Assembly (NCBI GenBank): GCA_964501275.1
Contig: CAZCSP010000005.1
Span: forward strand, 62,001-126,000
DNA length: 64,000 bases
DNA from: 55-13 sp964501275
GTDB taxonomy: Bacteria > Armatimonadota > Fimbriimonadia > Fimbriimonadales > Fimbriimonadaceae
Direction of reading: 5' to 3'
Position 1 is the stretch's first letter. Every line of letters begins with the position of its first letter. The position numbers and the translations under genes are program-made. The notes below the pieces were generated by a model, which saw only the letters and a list, made by a program, of their open reading frames with translations, had not been told where the DNA came from and did no database searches. Positions 16,578 to 24,370 of the stretch are shown piece by piece.

Positions 16578-17333
16578 ATGAAGCCCCTTCCGCTCCAGTT
16601 TGAAGGCAGCCAAATCCGCCGAGTCTACGACGAGCAAACCGAGACTTGGTGGTTCTCGGTGGTGGACATCGTACAGGTGTTGACCGATCAGCCAGATGAT
16701 CTGACTGCCCGGAAGTATTGGAACAAACTCAAGGAGCGGTTGGCCAAGGAAGGGAGTCAACTGGTGACAAATTGTCACCAGTTGAAAATGACCGCCGCCG
16801 ACGGGAAACAACGCCTCACCGACGTCGCCACCGCCGAGACTCTTCTCCGCCTCGTCCAATCCGTTCCCAGCCCTAAGGCGGAGCCGATTAAGCTCTGGCT
16901 GGCCAAAGTCGGTTATGAACGGATGCAGGAGATGGCCGACCCTGCACTCTCGCTCGACAGAGCCAGAGAGACCTGGCTCAAACATGGGCGTAGCGAGAAG
17001 TGGATACGGCAGCGCATGACCGGGCAGGAGACGCGGAACAAGCTCACCGACTACTGGTCCAACCACGACATTAAGGAAGGCGAGGAGTTCGCGATCCTCA
17101 TCAACATCATCCATCAGGAATGGTCAGGTCTCACCGTAAAAGACCACAAGGAGTTGAAGAGCCTGAAGTCGCACAACCTGCGAGACCACATGAGCGAAGC
17201 GGAACTCATCTTCACCGCCCTGGCCGAGCTTTCCACCCGACAACTCGCCGAAAGCGTCGAGGCGCATGGTAGAGAACTCTGTCGCCGCAACAGAAGGGGG
17301 GCGGATTGCCAAACGAGCCCGATTGGAACTTGA
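16578..17333 (+). CDS. BRO-N domain / DinD-like DNA-binding protein, C-terminus frameshifted
   Basis: A 251-residue frame starting at ATG 16578 behind GAGAGGG. Residues 1-110 are a BRO-N domain: QFEGSQIRRVYDEQTETWWF, the VVDIVQVLTDQ helix, ARKYWNKLKERL, and the conserved QLVTNCHQLKMTAADGK. The following helical part resembles DNA-damage-inducible protein D. The last residues after EAHG do not look like the family, whereas the +1 frame from 17266 does (see the separate entry). The gene is therefore probably a recent frameshift mutant, or carries a sequencing error or a recoding site. BRO-N proteins are common in phage and mobile DNA, so acquisition by transfer is possible. Confidence 0.75.
   Translation: MKPLPLQFEGSQIRRVYDEQTETWWFSVVDIVQVLTDQPDDLTARKYWNKLKERLAKEGSQLVTNCHQLKMTAADGKQRLTDVATAETLLRLVQSVPSPKAEPIKLWLAKVGYERMQEMADPALSLDRARETWLKHGRSEKWIRQRMTGQETRNKLTDYWSNHDIKEGEEFAILINIIHQEWSGLTVKDHKELKSLKSHNLRDHMSEAELIFTALAELSTRQLAESVEAHGRELCRRNRRGADCQTSPIGT
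16758..16784. repeat. 27-bp perfect palindrome inside the BRO-like gene
   Basis: CAACTGGTGACAA, one A, then TTGTCACCAGTTG: 13-bp perfect arms around a single base. It encodes QLVTNCHQL, a stretch conserved in the protein family. It may be coincidence of coding, or an intragenic operator. Confidence 0.7.
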
Positions 17334-17424
17334 GCAGAAGACCGGGAAGAGTGTGGTCACGGCGGAGAACTACCTGCCTCCTCCTCGAAAAAAGCTGGCA
17401 ACCGGCAAGTCCAACCGCGAGTAG
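17266..17424 (+). pseudogene. Displaced C-terminal tail of the BRO/DinD-like gene (+1 frame)
   Basis: In the +1 frame the DNA encodes MVENSVAATEGGRIAKRARL, then ELEQKTGKSVVTAENYLPPP and a basic end, stopping at TAG 17422-17424. The pattern EN..A...GG.IA..AR..LE..TG..VV...N is the usual C-terminus of DinD-like BRO proteins, so this is the original end of the preceding gene, shifted by one base near 17262-17268. Confidence 0.7.
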
Positions 17425-17496
17425 TCCCAATCCCAACAAACCACCGAAACCCCGCGTTGGCTTATACTTCCAAGCTAACGAACCGAGGAACTCTCT

Positions 17497-18234
17497 ATGA
17501 AACGACTGCTCGCCCTTTGTCTCATCGTTGCGACCGCCTCCTGCCTGTTTGCCCAGGAAGGGATGGAGGGGCCGCCGGCTAGTCCGGAGAGCCGCACGTA
17601 CAACCGCTTCCGCCACGAAGGGGTCGAGCCGACTTGGGGGTTGGCCAAGGTCAAGGCGGTGGTGAAGGGGCTGAAGGAGGATGAAGAGATGAACCGGCGG
17701 GTGTCCGACCGGATTTTCAACTCCTGGACCCTGGAGGAGAAGTTCACCTACACCATGATCCACGGCGAGGACTTCAGCCAGAACTGCGACGTCATGCCCG
17801 AGATTCAGGACGAGCACAAAAAGGTCTTCGCCTACTTCCCCGGCGCCTTCTACGACGAGGCCGCCTGGAGCGAGCGCCAGCGCAATTTCATGCGGAAAAA
17901 CCGGACGAAGGTGATCGATCTGATCAACAAAACCATCGTCGCCAAAAAGCGGGTCGGCAACAACCTGAAGAACGCCATCCTGGAGTTGAACGCCGTTGAG
18001 ACCATCCCCACCATGGCCGCCGCCTATAACCGGGACAAGAAGGACCACGACATCCTGACCCTGATGATGCTCTTGATGAAGGAGAGCAAGTACCAGCCGT
18101 TCCTCAAATCCTCCACTCACAAGAAGCTCTATGGCGACGAGGAGAACTGGCGGTCCTTCGCGATGGCCACTCCTGCTCTGCAAAAGGACGTCCTGGGCTG
18201 GGGCAACGCTCTCTACCGAAGCAAAAAACGTTGA
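17497..18234 (+). CDS. Hypothetical exported protein
   Basis: A 245-residue protein with a clear signal peptide (MKRLLALCLIVATASCLFAQ; a Cys near the end could also make a lipobox, but the spacing is poor). The mature part is helical and very basic/acidic, with PTWGLAKVKAVVKGLKEDEE and a Lys-rich centre. No family recognised. Its TGA overlaps the TTG start of the next gene, so the two are probably translated in series. Confidence 0.7.
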   Translation: MKRLLALCLIVATASCLFAQEGMEGPPASPESRTYNRFRHEGVEPTWGLAKVKAVVKGLKEDEEMNRRVSDRIFNSWTLEEKFTYTMIHGEDFSQNCDVMPEIQDEHKKVFAYFPGAFYDEAAWSERQRNFMRKNRTKVIDLINKTIVAKKRVGNNLKNAILELNAVETIPTMAAAYNRDKKDHDILTLMMLLMKESKYQPFLKSSTHKKLYGDEENWRSFAMATPALQKDVLGWGNALYRSKKR

Positions 18235-19007
18235 TCCTGGTCACCGCCCTCGCCCTTCTTTCGCCTCAATTTGTCGAGGTGGAGGCGGGGCGGTATCTGG
18301 TGGGCCGAGAGAAAGGGGTTGGCAATCCTCGGCGGATGGTCGAGCTGAAGGCCTTCCAGATCGCCCGGTATGAGACCACCAACGCGGAGTTCGCGGAGTT
18401 TGCCAAAGCCACGGGCTACGTCACCGACGCTGAAAAGCATAAGAACGCCATGGTCTTCGAGCCGGGGCTGAAGGAGTTCCGCTGGATTCAGGACCCGACC
18501 GCGAACTGGCGGTTCCCCAACGGCAAGACGCGGGGCGGCATCCAGGGCAAGATGGACCATCCGGTGACCACCATCAGCTATCGCGACGCCCTCGCCTACT
18601 GCAAATGGGCGGGCGTCCGTCTGCCCACGCTGGATGAGTGGGAAGTCGCCTCTCGCGCGGGAGCCAAGACGGACTGGTTTTTCGGCTCCACGGACCGCGA
18701 GATCGGCAAATTCGCCAACATCTGGCACGGGCGAGACCACCTGAAGCCCGACCTCTCCGACGGCTATCTCACCACCTCCCCAGTCGGCAAGTTCCAGCCC
18801 AACGCCTGGGGGCTCCACGATGTCTACGGCAACGTCTTCGAACTCTGCGCAGGCAAGCTCAAAGGCGACGGTCCCCTCACCGTCCACGCCCGAGGCGGCT
18901 CGTGGTGGTGCAGTCGGAACTCGTGCAGTTTCTTCAACTCGGTAGACATCGGCAAAGTAGACCAGCGAGCCTCCTTCAGCAACCAGGGTTTCCGGGTCGC
19001 CAAGTAA
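18231..19007 (+). CDS. Formylglycine-generating-enzyme-like (SUMF1/FGE-sulfatase domain) protein
   Basis: A 258-residue protein with an N-terminal hydrophobic segment (MILVTALALLSPQ). The FGE-sulfatase fold follows: FQIARYETTNAEFAEFAKAT, HPVTTISYRDALAYCKWAG, VRLPTLDEWEVASRAG, PNAWGLHDVYGNVFELC and RGGSWWCSRNSC. The two cysteines (about residues 227 and 232, CxxxxC) stand where true FGE has its copper-binding pair, and most non-catalytic relatives lack them. The following YRYRxAAR-like segment is not conserved, so activity on sulfatases is uncertain. No sulfatase gene is nearby. It starts at TTG 18231, overlapping the previous stop. Confidence 0.75.
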   Translation: MILVTALALLSPQFVEVEAGRYLVGREKGVGNPRRMVELKAFQIARYETTNAEFAEFAKATGYVTDAEKHKNAMVFEPGLKEFRWIQDPTANWRFPNGKTRGGIQGKMDHPVTTISYRDALAYCKWAGVRLPTLDEWEVASRAGAKTDWFFGSTDREIGKFANIWHGRDHLKPDLSDGYLTTSPVGKFQPNAWGLHDVYGNVFELCAGKLKGDGPLTVHARGGSWWCSRNSCSFFNSVDIGKVDQRASFSNQGFRVAK

Positions 19008-19340
19008 CCGCTCCCTCTCCTCCAAGTGGTTCGTCTTGGAGGAGGGGGCGGGGGGTGGAGTTTTCGCTTGTAGTTGTCGCGAAGCTTGTATGGAACTCCA
19101 AAATTCCCAATTCGCAATCCGATATCCCGGCAAGAGCCCCGGCACGAACGGGGGTGTTGCATGGTGTTTGTTGCCTTGCGAATCTTTGCGGACTTTGCGT
19201 CTTTGCGAGAGCTTTTTGAATTCACGCGATCGCAAAGAGCCGCTGAGGACTGGGCGGTGGACGACACAATGCAACAGCCTCGAACCATCCGGGGTCTACG
19301 GGTTTCTTCCCGCTACAACCTCAAACCCCTCCATCCCCAA
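19008..19340. repeat. Intergenic repeats downstream of the FGE-like gene
   Basis: No gene seen. CTCCTCCAAG (19017-19026) and CTTGGAGGAG (19035-19044) form a hairpin just after the FGE-like stop, with wording like the hairpin inside aroC. Around 19160-19236 there are TTTGCGGACTTTGCGTCTTTG words and partial complements, the same family as at 27268, 59820 and 61349. The gap lies between convergent genes. Confidence 0.6.
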
Positions 19341-19380
19341 CCCCTTCCTCCCCGACCTTCGGGGGAGGAAGGGGCTTTTT
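19341..19380 (+). terminator. Strong hairpin with T-tract between convergent FGE-like gene and gyrA
   Basis: CCCCTTCCTCCCC (19341-19353) pairs with GGGGAGGAAGGGG (19362-19374), followed by CTTTTT on the plus strand. It is an intrinsic-type terminator reading rightward. With its flank CAAACCCCTCCATCCCCAA it is one copy of a dispersed repeat whose other copy (reverse orientation) is at 61056-61111. Confidence 0.75.
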
Positions 19381-19385
19381 CGCGA

Positions 19386-21902
19386 CTACTCTTCGGTGGC
19401 CTCTTCTTCGCCCTCGTCAAACCCGGCGCCTTCTTCCATTTCGCCGTCGTCCGTGCCCTGGACGATTCTTGCGATGGAGCGGACGGAGTCGTTGGTGGCG
19501 AGGTTGATGAGCTTCACGCCCTGGGCCACGCGGCCGGTGGTTCGGATCTCTTTGACGCGGACTCGGATGCCCTTGCCGTTGGTGGTCATCACCAGCAGGC
19601 GGTCCTCCTCCTCCACGATCTCCGCGCCGACGATCTTGCCGGTCTTGTCGGTGCAGTTCATGGTGAGGATGCCGGAGCCGCCGCGGCCCTGGAGGCGATA
19701 TTCCTTCAGGTCGGTGCGCTTGCCGTAGCCGTTCTCACTGACCACCAGCAGGGTGTTCTCCTCATTCACAATCTCGGCCCCAACCAGGCGATCCGCGCGG
19801 TTGCTTCCCTTGAACATGATCGCGCGGACGCCGCCCGCCGCTCGGGATCGGGAGGTCGCGTCCTTCTCGTTGAAGCGGATGCTCTGGCCCTCGCGGGTGA
19901 TGAGGATCACGTCGTCGTTGCCGCGCGTCTTGAGCACCCAGCCGAGTTCGTCGCTCTCCTCGATATCGAACGCCTTGAGGCCGTTGTTGCGGATGTTGGC
20001 AAAGGCGCTCATGGGGGTGCGCTTGATCTCGGCCCAGCGGTTGTGGCCCGTGCCCCGCGTGATCATGGTGAGGAAGCCTTCCCCGCTCAGATCCTTCACG
20101 CTGATGGTCGCCGTCACCCGCTCGCCACCCACGATCTGGATGTAGTTGATGACCGGCATCCCCTTGGCATAGCGGCCCGACTCGGGAATCTCGTAGGCCT
20201 TGAGTTTGTAGACCCGGCCCCGGTCGGTGAAGAACAGGATGGTGTGGTGGGTGTTGACCTGGAACAGGTGCGCCGGTTCGTCGTCGGCCTTCAGGGTGTT
20301 GTTGACCCCCTTGCCGCCGCGTTTCTGCTGGCGATAGGCGTCGATGCTGACCCGCTTGATGTAGCCGTCGCGCGAGATGGAGATGATCGCCTCTTCCTCG
20401 GGGATTAGGTCCTCCTCGGTGAACTCGCCCGCCTCTCGGGTCACGATCTTGGTACGCCGCTCGTCGCCATGCTTGTCCCGAAGCGCCACGATCTCGTCCC
20501 GCATCACCGCCTTCATGCGCTCGGGGTTGTTCAGGATGTCCATGAGGTTCTGGACTCGGAGCAAAGCCGCCTTGTACTTCTCTTCCAGTTCGAACTGGTT
20601 CAAGCGGGTGAGCTGGCGGAGCTGCATGGCGAGGACGGCGTTGGCTTGGAAGGCCGACATATCGAACTCGCGGATCAAGGCCACCATCGCGGCACGAGCG
20701 TCGGCGGAGTTTCGGATCACCGCGATCACCTCGTCGAGGAACCGTCGGGCGATCTGGTAGCCCTCGTTGACGTGGACCTCTTCCAGCGCACGATAAAGCT
20801 CGTAGCGAGTTCTGCGCTCGATCACGATCTTGCGGTGCTTCAGGTACTCGTCGAGCAGAACGATGATCGGGCAGGTTCTCGGCGCGAAGTCCGCCAAGCC
20901 CAGCATGATCGCACCGAAAGTGGTCCGCAGGGCGGTGTGCTTGAGTAGGTAGTTGAGCGCCTTGTTGGGGTTGACGTCGCGGCGAATCTCAATCTCAACG
21001 CGCATTCCTCGCTTGTCGGAGTAGTCCTGAACGTTCAGGATGCCATCGAACTTGCGCTCCTTGGCGATGGTCGCAATGTTCTTGACCAGCGTCTCCTTGT
21101 TGACCTGATAAGGAAGCTCCGTAACCACGATCACCGACTTGCCCGCATCGCCAAGCTCGATCATGGTCTTGGCCTGCATAATGATGGAGCCACGTCCGGT
21201 CTCATAGGCGCTACGGATCCCCTTAGTTCCCATGATGATGCCGTAGGTTGGGAAGTCGGGGCCAGGAAGCACCTCCATGATGTCGTCCAGGGTGGATTCA
21301 GGGTTGTCCAGCCTCATGAGGAGCGCGTTGCTGACCTCGGTCAGGTTGTGGGGCGGCAGGTTGGTGGCCATTCCCACCGCGATGCCCTGGGAACCGTTAC
21401 AGATCAGGTTCGGGAATTTGCTGGGGAGAACGCTGGGTTCTTTGAGAGTGGTGGAATAGTTGTCGTTCCACTCAACTGTTTCACGGTCCAAGTCCTCCAG
21501 AAGCTCCATAGAGAGCGGGGTCAGGCGGCATTCCGTATATCGCTGGGCGGCGGGCGCGTCGCCATCCACCGACCCAAAGTTCCCCTGTCCCTGAATCAGC
21601 GGGTAGCGCAGGGACCAGGGCTGGGCCATACGGACGAGGGTTGGATAGATGACCTGGTCGCCGTGAGGGTGGTAGTCGCCCGAGCATTGGCCGGTGACCT
21701 TGGCGCACTTGACGTAGTTGCTGTCTGGCGACAGGTTCAGTTCCCGCATCGTGTAGAGGATGCGGCGCTGGACCGGCTTCAACCCGTCGCGAACGTCGGG
21801 AAGGGCACGGGCGATGATGACGGACATCGCGTAGTTGACATAAGAGCGTCCAAGCTCTTCATCGACGTTAACGATAGAAACGGTAGGGTCTTGATCTGCC
21901 AC
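19386..21902 (-). CDS. gyrA: DNA gyrase subunit A
   Basis: The 838-residue subunit cuts and reseals DNA in the A2B2 gyrase that introduces negative supercoils. The catalytic tyrosine is in AAQRYTE (Tyr122, same number as in E. coli). The GyrA box reads QKRGGKG, which supports gyrase rather than topoisomerase IV, and the C-terminal beta-pinwheel repeats follow. The tail is very acidic (EGAGFDEGEEEATEE). The quinolone-site segment reads YHPHGDQVIYPTLVRMAQ, so the usual Ser83 and Asp87 are Gln and Pro. It starts at GTG 21902; no better start is in frame. gyrB is not in the window. Confidence 0.95.
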   Translation of the reverse strand: MADQDPTVSIVNVDEELGRSYVNYAMSVIIARALPDVRDGLKPVQRRILYTMRELNLSPDSNYVKCAKVTGQCSGDYHPHGDQVIYPTLVRMAQPWSLRYPLIQGQGNFGSVDGDAPAAQRYTECRLTPLSMELLEDLDRETVEWNDNYSTTLKEPSVLPSKFPNLICNGSQGIAVGMATNLPPHNLTEVSNALLMRLDNPESTLDDIMEVLPGPDFPTYGIIMGTKGIRSAYETGRGSIIMQAKTMIELGDAGKSVIVVTELPYQVNKETLVKNIATIAKERKFDGILNVQDYSDKRGMRVEIEIRRDVNPNKALNYLLKHTALRTTFGAIMLGLADFAPRTCPIIVLLDEYLKHRKIVIERRTRYELYRALEEVHVNEGYQIARRFLDEVIAVIRNSADARAAMVALIREFDMSAFQANAVLAMQLRQLTRLNQFELEEKYKAALLRVQNLMDILNNPERMKAVMRDEIVALRDKHGDERRTKIVTREAGEFTEEDLIPEEEAIISISRDGYIKRVSIDAYRQQKRGGKGVNNTLKADDEPAHLFQVNTHHTILFFTDRGRVYKLKAYEIPESGRYAKGMPVINYIQIVGGERVTATISVKDLSGEGFLTMITRGTGHNRWAEIKRTPMSAFANIRNNGLKAFDIEESDELGWVLKTRGNDDVILITREGQSIRFNEKDATSRSRAAGGVRAIMFKGSNRADRLVGAEIVNEENTLLVVSENGYGKRTDLKEYRLQGRGGSGILTMNCTDKTGKIVGAEIVEEEDRLLVMTTNGKGIRVRVKEIRTTGRVAQGVKLINLATNDSVRSIARIVQGTDDGEMEEGAGFDEGEEEATEE

Positions 21903-22154
21903 GGGTATTCAGGTTCCAGACGTTCCCGACGCACGAAAAGCCGCGCGCATTGATGGGGTTGCTGATCCAAAAGTATACCCGTTTTGAACCTGGAGCCTGA
22001 GCCTATTTCGAAGCCTAGTGCACTAGAACCACGGTGTAACGGTCGGCACGGCGAGGCATAGCGAATGCCCCGTGAACTCGGTGCCGCCGTAGTGATTTAA
22101 AAGAGTTCCCGCGAATCCCAACTCACCCTCGCATCGTATACACGATGAAAGGCG
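21903..22154. other. Divergent intergenic region with a degenerate hairpin
   Basis: Promoters for gyrA (leftward) and the zinc-ribbon gene (rightward) should be here, but none is convincing. Around 22042-22090, CGGCACGGCGAGGCAT and ATGCCCCGTGAACTCGGTGCCG form an imperfect stem. Confidence 0.35.
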
Positions 22155-22505
22155 ATGGCGAAGACTTGGATATGCGAAAAGTGCGGGAGGGCCAATGGGG
22201 GCGATCTTTGCCCTGGATGCGCGGAACCAAGGCCGATTCGGGTCAAATTCTGGTACGTGGGGCATCCGGAAGGCCTCAAAGGAGTTGAAGACGGAATATC
22301 TCCAGGTGTCAACTACCTGCCCATCGCGATCCTGATAATTGGGCCCTTGCTGGGCGCCGTCCTGATGATGATCGGTCAGGCGTCGTTAGCGGTGGTGATT
22401 GCCGCCGTCTCGGTCGCTGGACTGTACTGGCTCTGGAGAACACTTGGTATCGGACCAAGACTGACCTTTTACAACCTCATCCGGCGGTGGAAGCAAAAGG
22501 GATAG
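22155..22505 (+). CDS. Zinc-ribbon membrane protein
   Basis: A 116-residue protein. The N-terminus is a rubredoxin-like zinc ribbon (WICEKCGRANGGDLCPGC: CxxC...CxxC). Two hydrophobic helices follow (about residues 52-90: YLPIAILIIGPLLGAVLMM and ASLAVVIAAVSVAGLYWLW), then a basic tail ending RRWKQKG. It is probably an inner-membrane protein with a cytoplasmic zinc knuckle, function unknown. Start ATG 22155 with AAAGG upstream. It is 45 bp ahead of the SDR gene and may share its transcript. Confidence 0.7.
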   Translation: MAKTWICEKCGRANGGDLCPGCAEPRPIRVKFWYVGHPEGLKGVEDGISPGVNYLPIAILIIGPLLGAVLMMIGQASLAVVIAAVSVAGLYWLWRTLGIGPRLTFYNLIRRWKQKG

Positions 22506-22550
22506 GGCTTGCGTAGGCACGGATTTACCCGGCCCGAGTAACCTCACCGC

Positions 22551-23534
22551 ATGAACATCCTCGTCTTGGGAGGCACCGTCTTTGTGGGGCGGCATATCGT
22601 GGAGAAGGCTCTGCTCCTCGGCCACAAAGTCTCCGTTTTCCATCGCGGCCAATCCGGCAACGATCTCTTTCCGGAAGCCGAGCATATCCACGGCGACCGG
22701 GATGGGGGGCTGGATGCGTTGGGGGATCGGAAATGGGATTGGGTGATCGATACCTGTGGGTATGTTCCGCGCGTCGTCCAGCAGTCCTGCGACCACCTCA
22801 AGGACCGTTGCGACACCTACCTGTTCATCTCCACCATCAGCGTCTACGCCGACTGGAGTCAGCCGGGATTGGATGAGAGATCGGAGTTGGCGACCTTGAA
22901 GGATGAGTCGGTCGAGGAGGTGAATGGTGACACCTATGGCGGCCTGAAAGTCCTGTGCGAGAAGGCGGTGCAGAAGACGTTTGGCGGGCGGGCGCTGATC
23001 GTGCGGCCGGGGATGATCGTCGGCCCCTATGACCGCACGGATCGCTTCACCTATTGGTTCCAACGGGCCGCCAAGGGAGGCCGGATGCTTTCTCTGTCCG
23101 AGCGAGATGAGCCGGTCCAGTTCATCGACGGTCGCGACCTCGCCGACTTCTGCCTCCACCTGCTTCATGTGAACTCCTTCGGCGTCTACCAGGCCACCGG
23201 TCCCCAGTTCGCCATGACCTGGGGCGACATCTTCGACGAGGCGGCGTTGCAGGTGGGGACGGAGTACGAGATCATCCGTCCACCGCTCGATTGGCTCCAA
23301 GAGGAGGGCGTGGACTCCTTGCCCGCGCAGTTTCCCATCGAGATGGACCGTCCCGGCATCTACCGAGTCTCTATCGAGAAGGCGATTGAGGCGGGTCTGC
23401 GGTTCCTTCCCTTGGCTCAAACGGTGCGGGACACGATCGAGTGGCGCAAGTCAGTGTCCGAGCCGCTGAAGGTTGGGCTGAGCGAAGAGCGGGAGCAGGA
23501 GTTGATCGAGAAGTATGACCGCGACGAGTTTTAG
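22551..23534 (+). CDS. NAD(P)-dependent epimerase/dehydratase family (SDR) protein
   Basis: A 327-residue extended short-chain dehydrogenase-fold protein. The nucleotide-binding motif is ILVLGGTVFVGRHIVE, followed by a strand FHRGQSGN, DWVIDTCGYVP, and FISTISVYADWS. The Lys of the YxxxK pair is in DTYGGLKVLCEK. RALIVRPGMIVGPYD is the usual family segment before the substrate domain. The substrate cannot be read. Relatives include nucleotide-sugar epimerases and chloroplast-type RNA-binding SDRs (CSP41-like), and the sequence pattern is nearer to the latter group. No signal peptide. Confidence 0.8.
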   Translation: MNILVLGGTVFVGRHIVEKALLLGHKVSVFHRGQSGNDLFPEAEHIHGDRDGGLDALGDRKWDWVIDTCGYVPRVVQQSCDHLKDRCDTYLFISTISVYADWSQPGLDERSELATLKDESVEEVNGDTYGGLKVLCEKAVQKTFGGRALIVRPGMIVGPYDRTDRFTYWFQRAAKGGRMLSLSERDEPVQFIDGRDLADFCLHLLHVNSFGVYQATGPQFAMTWGDIFDEAALQVGTEYEIIRPPLDWLQEEGVDSLPAQFPIEMDRPGIYRVSIEKAIEAGLRFLPLAQTVRDTIEWRKSVSEPLKVGLSEEREQELIEKYDRDEF

Positions 23535-23622
23535 CGGGATCGTTGGATCGCGGAATAGTGGGATCGTAGTCAGGAAACTTAGTAATTGAGCAATCAAGCA
23601 ATCCAGCAATCAAGCAATCCAA
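23533..23622. repeat. One-armed word repeats (GGATCG words, then AGCAATCCAGCAATCAAGC)
   Basis: GCGGGATCGTTGGATCGCGG (23533 on) belongs to the word family at 52728-52848. It is followed by AGCAATCAAGCAATCCAGCA, the complement of the word at 24371-24411 downstream of the zeta-like gene pair. The second part overlaps the start of that gene. Confidence 0.65.
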
Positions 23623-24191
23623 AAGCGCCGCCCCAGGCCGTCATCATTGCGGGGCCTAATGGGTCGGGCAAGTCGACCTGCGCGGCTCTGCTCCTGACCC
23701 CGACCATGCCGTTTGTCAATGCCGACATGATCGCGGCGGAGGTCAGCGGGAAGCCGGGGACTCCGGGGGATATCAACGCCGGGCGGCTTCTGATCGAGCG
23801 GCTGGAGGCGCTTGAGAAGACCCGGTGCGACTTTACCTTTGAGACCACTCTGGCAACCAAAATTCTCGCTGAGAGGGTGAAGCGATGGAAAGATGACGGC
23901 TACCAGGTCCACCTTCTCTACTTTTGGCTCCCGAGCGCGGATATGGCAGTGGAGCGCGTGGCCCAACGGGTAAGGACCGGTGGCCACAACGTTCCCGAGG
24001 CGACGATCCGAAGGCGGTACGACAGCGGCCTCAGGCTCCTCTTCTCAACCTACCTGCCCCTGGCCGACGTATGGAAGATCTACGACAACTCGCGGGGCCT
24101 GGACCCGGCGCTTGTCGCGAAAAAGAACTCCAAAGGCGAGGTTTCCGTCGCCGACGAGGCCATCTGGAATAAACTCAACGGGACTCCATGA
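23586..24191 (+). CDS. Zeta-toxin-like P-loop kinase (COG4185 type)
   Basis: A 201-residue protein with a Walker A motif (VIIAGPNGSGKST, about residues 19-31), FVNADMIAAEVSG and FETTLATKILAERVKRWKDD, then the LLYFWLPSADMAVERVAQRV segment with the basic lid RRRYDSGLR. Zeta toxins phosphorylate UDP-N-acetylglucosamine; the COG4185 branch is often chromosomal, with unknown substrate. The only start in frame is TTG 23586, straight after an in-frame TAA. The first 12 residues are then the translation of the AGCAATC repeat. The stop overlaps the ATG of a 59-residue protein, a probable partner. The pair is flanked by inverted copies of one repeat word. Confidence 0.82.
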   Translation: MSNQAIQQSSNPKAPPQAVIIAGPNGSGKSTCAALLLTPTMPFVNADMIAAEVSGKPGTPGDINAGRLLIERLEALEKTRCDFTFETTLATKILAERVKRWKDDGYQVHLLYFWLPSADMAVERVAQRVRTGGHNVPEATIRRRYDSGLRLLFSTYLPLADVWKIYDNSRGLDPALVAKKNSKGEVSVADEAIWNKLNGTP

Positions 24192-24367
24192 ATTCACGCG
24201 CGCACGAAGCCATCGCCAAGCGGTTCAACGAGGACGATCAGATCGACCGCCTTATCCGCCAAGCGGTGAAAAAGGCGATCCAAAAACACTTCTCCGCCGG
24301 AGAGCCGGTTGTCGTCTGGCGAGACGGCAAGGCAGTGTGGGTTGGGAAGAAGGAGTTGGGCAAGTGA
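24188..24367 (+). CDS. Small partner of the zeta-like kinase (possible antitoxin)
   Basis: A 59-residue protein from ATG 24188 (ATGA overlap with the kinase stop) to TGA 24367. It reads MNSRAHEAIAKRFNEDDQID, then a basic helix RLIRQAVKKAIQKH, then a short beta segment GEPVVVWRDGKAVWVGKK. I recall small proteins with the pattern GxPVxxWxDGKxVW beside COG4185 kinases in other bacteria, which suggests a conserved pair. Whether it neutralises the kinase is not known. Confidence 0.72.
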   Translation: MNSRAHEAIAKRFNEDDQIDRLIRQAVKKAIQKHFSAGEPVVVWRDGKAVWVGKKELGK

Positions 24368-24370
24368 AAC

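Noticed and set aside
19074..20408. A 444-codon plus-strand frame opposite gyrA, and similar long frames opposite accA, pgk, pdhA and the large exported protein
   Set aside because: All are shadows of genes with clear motifs on the other strand.
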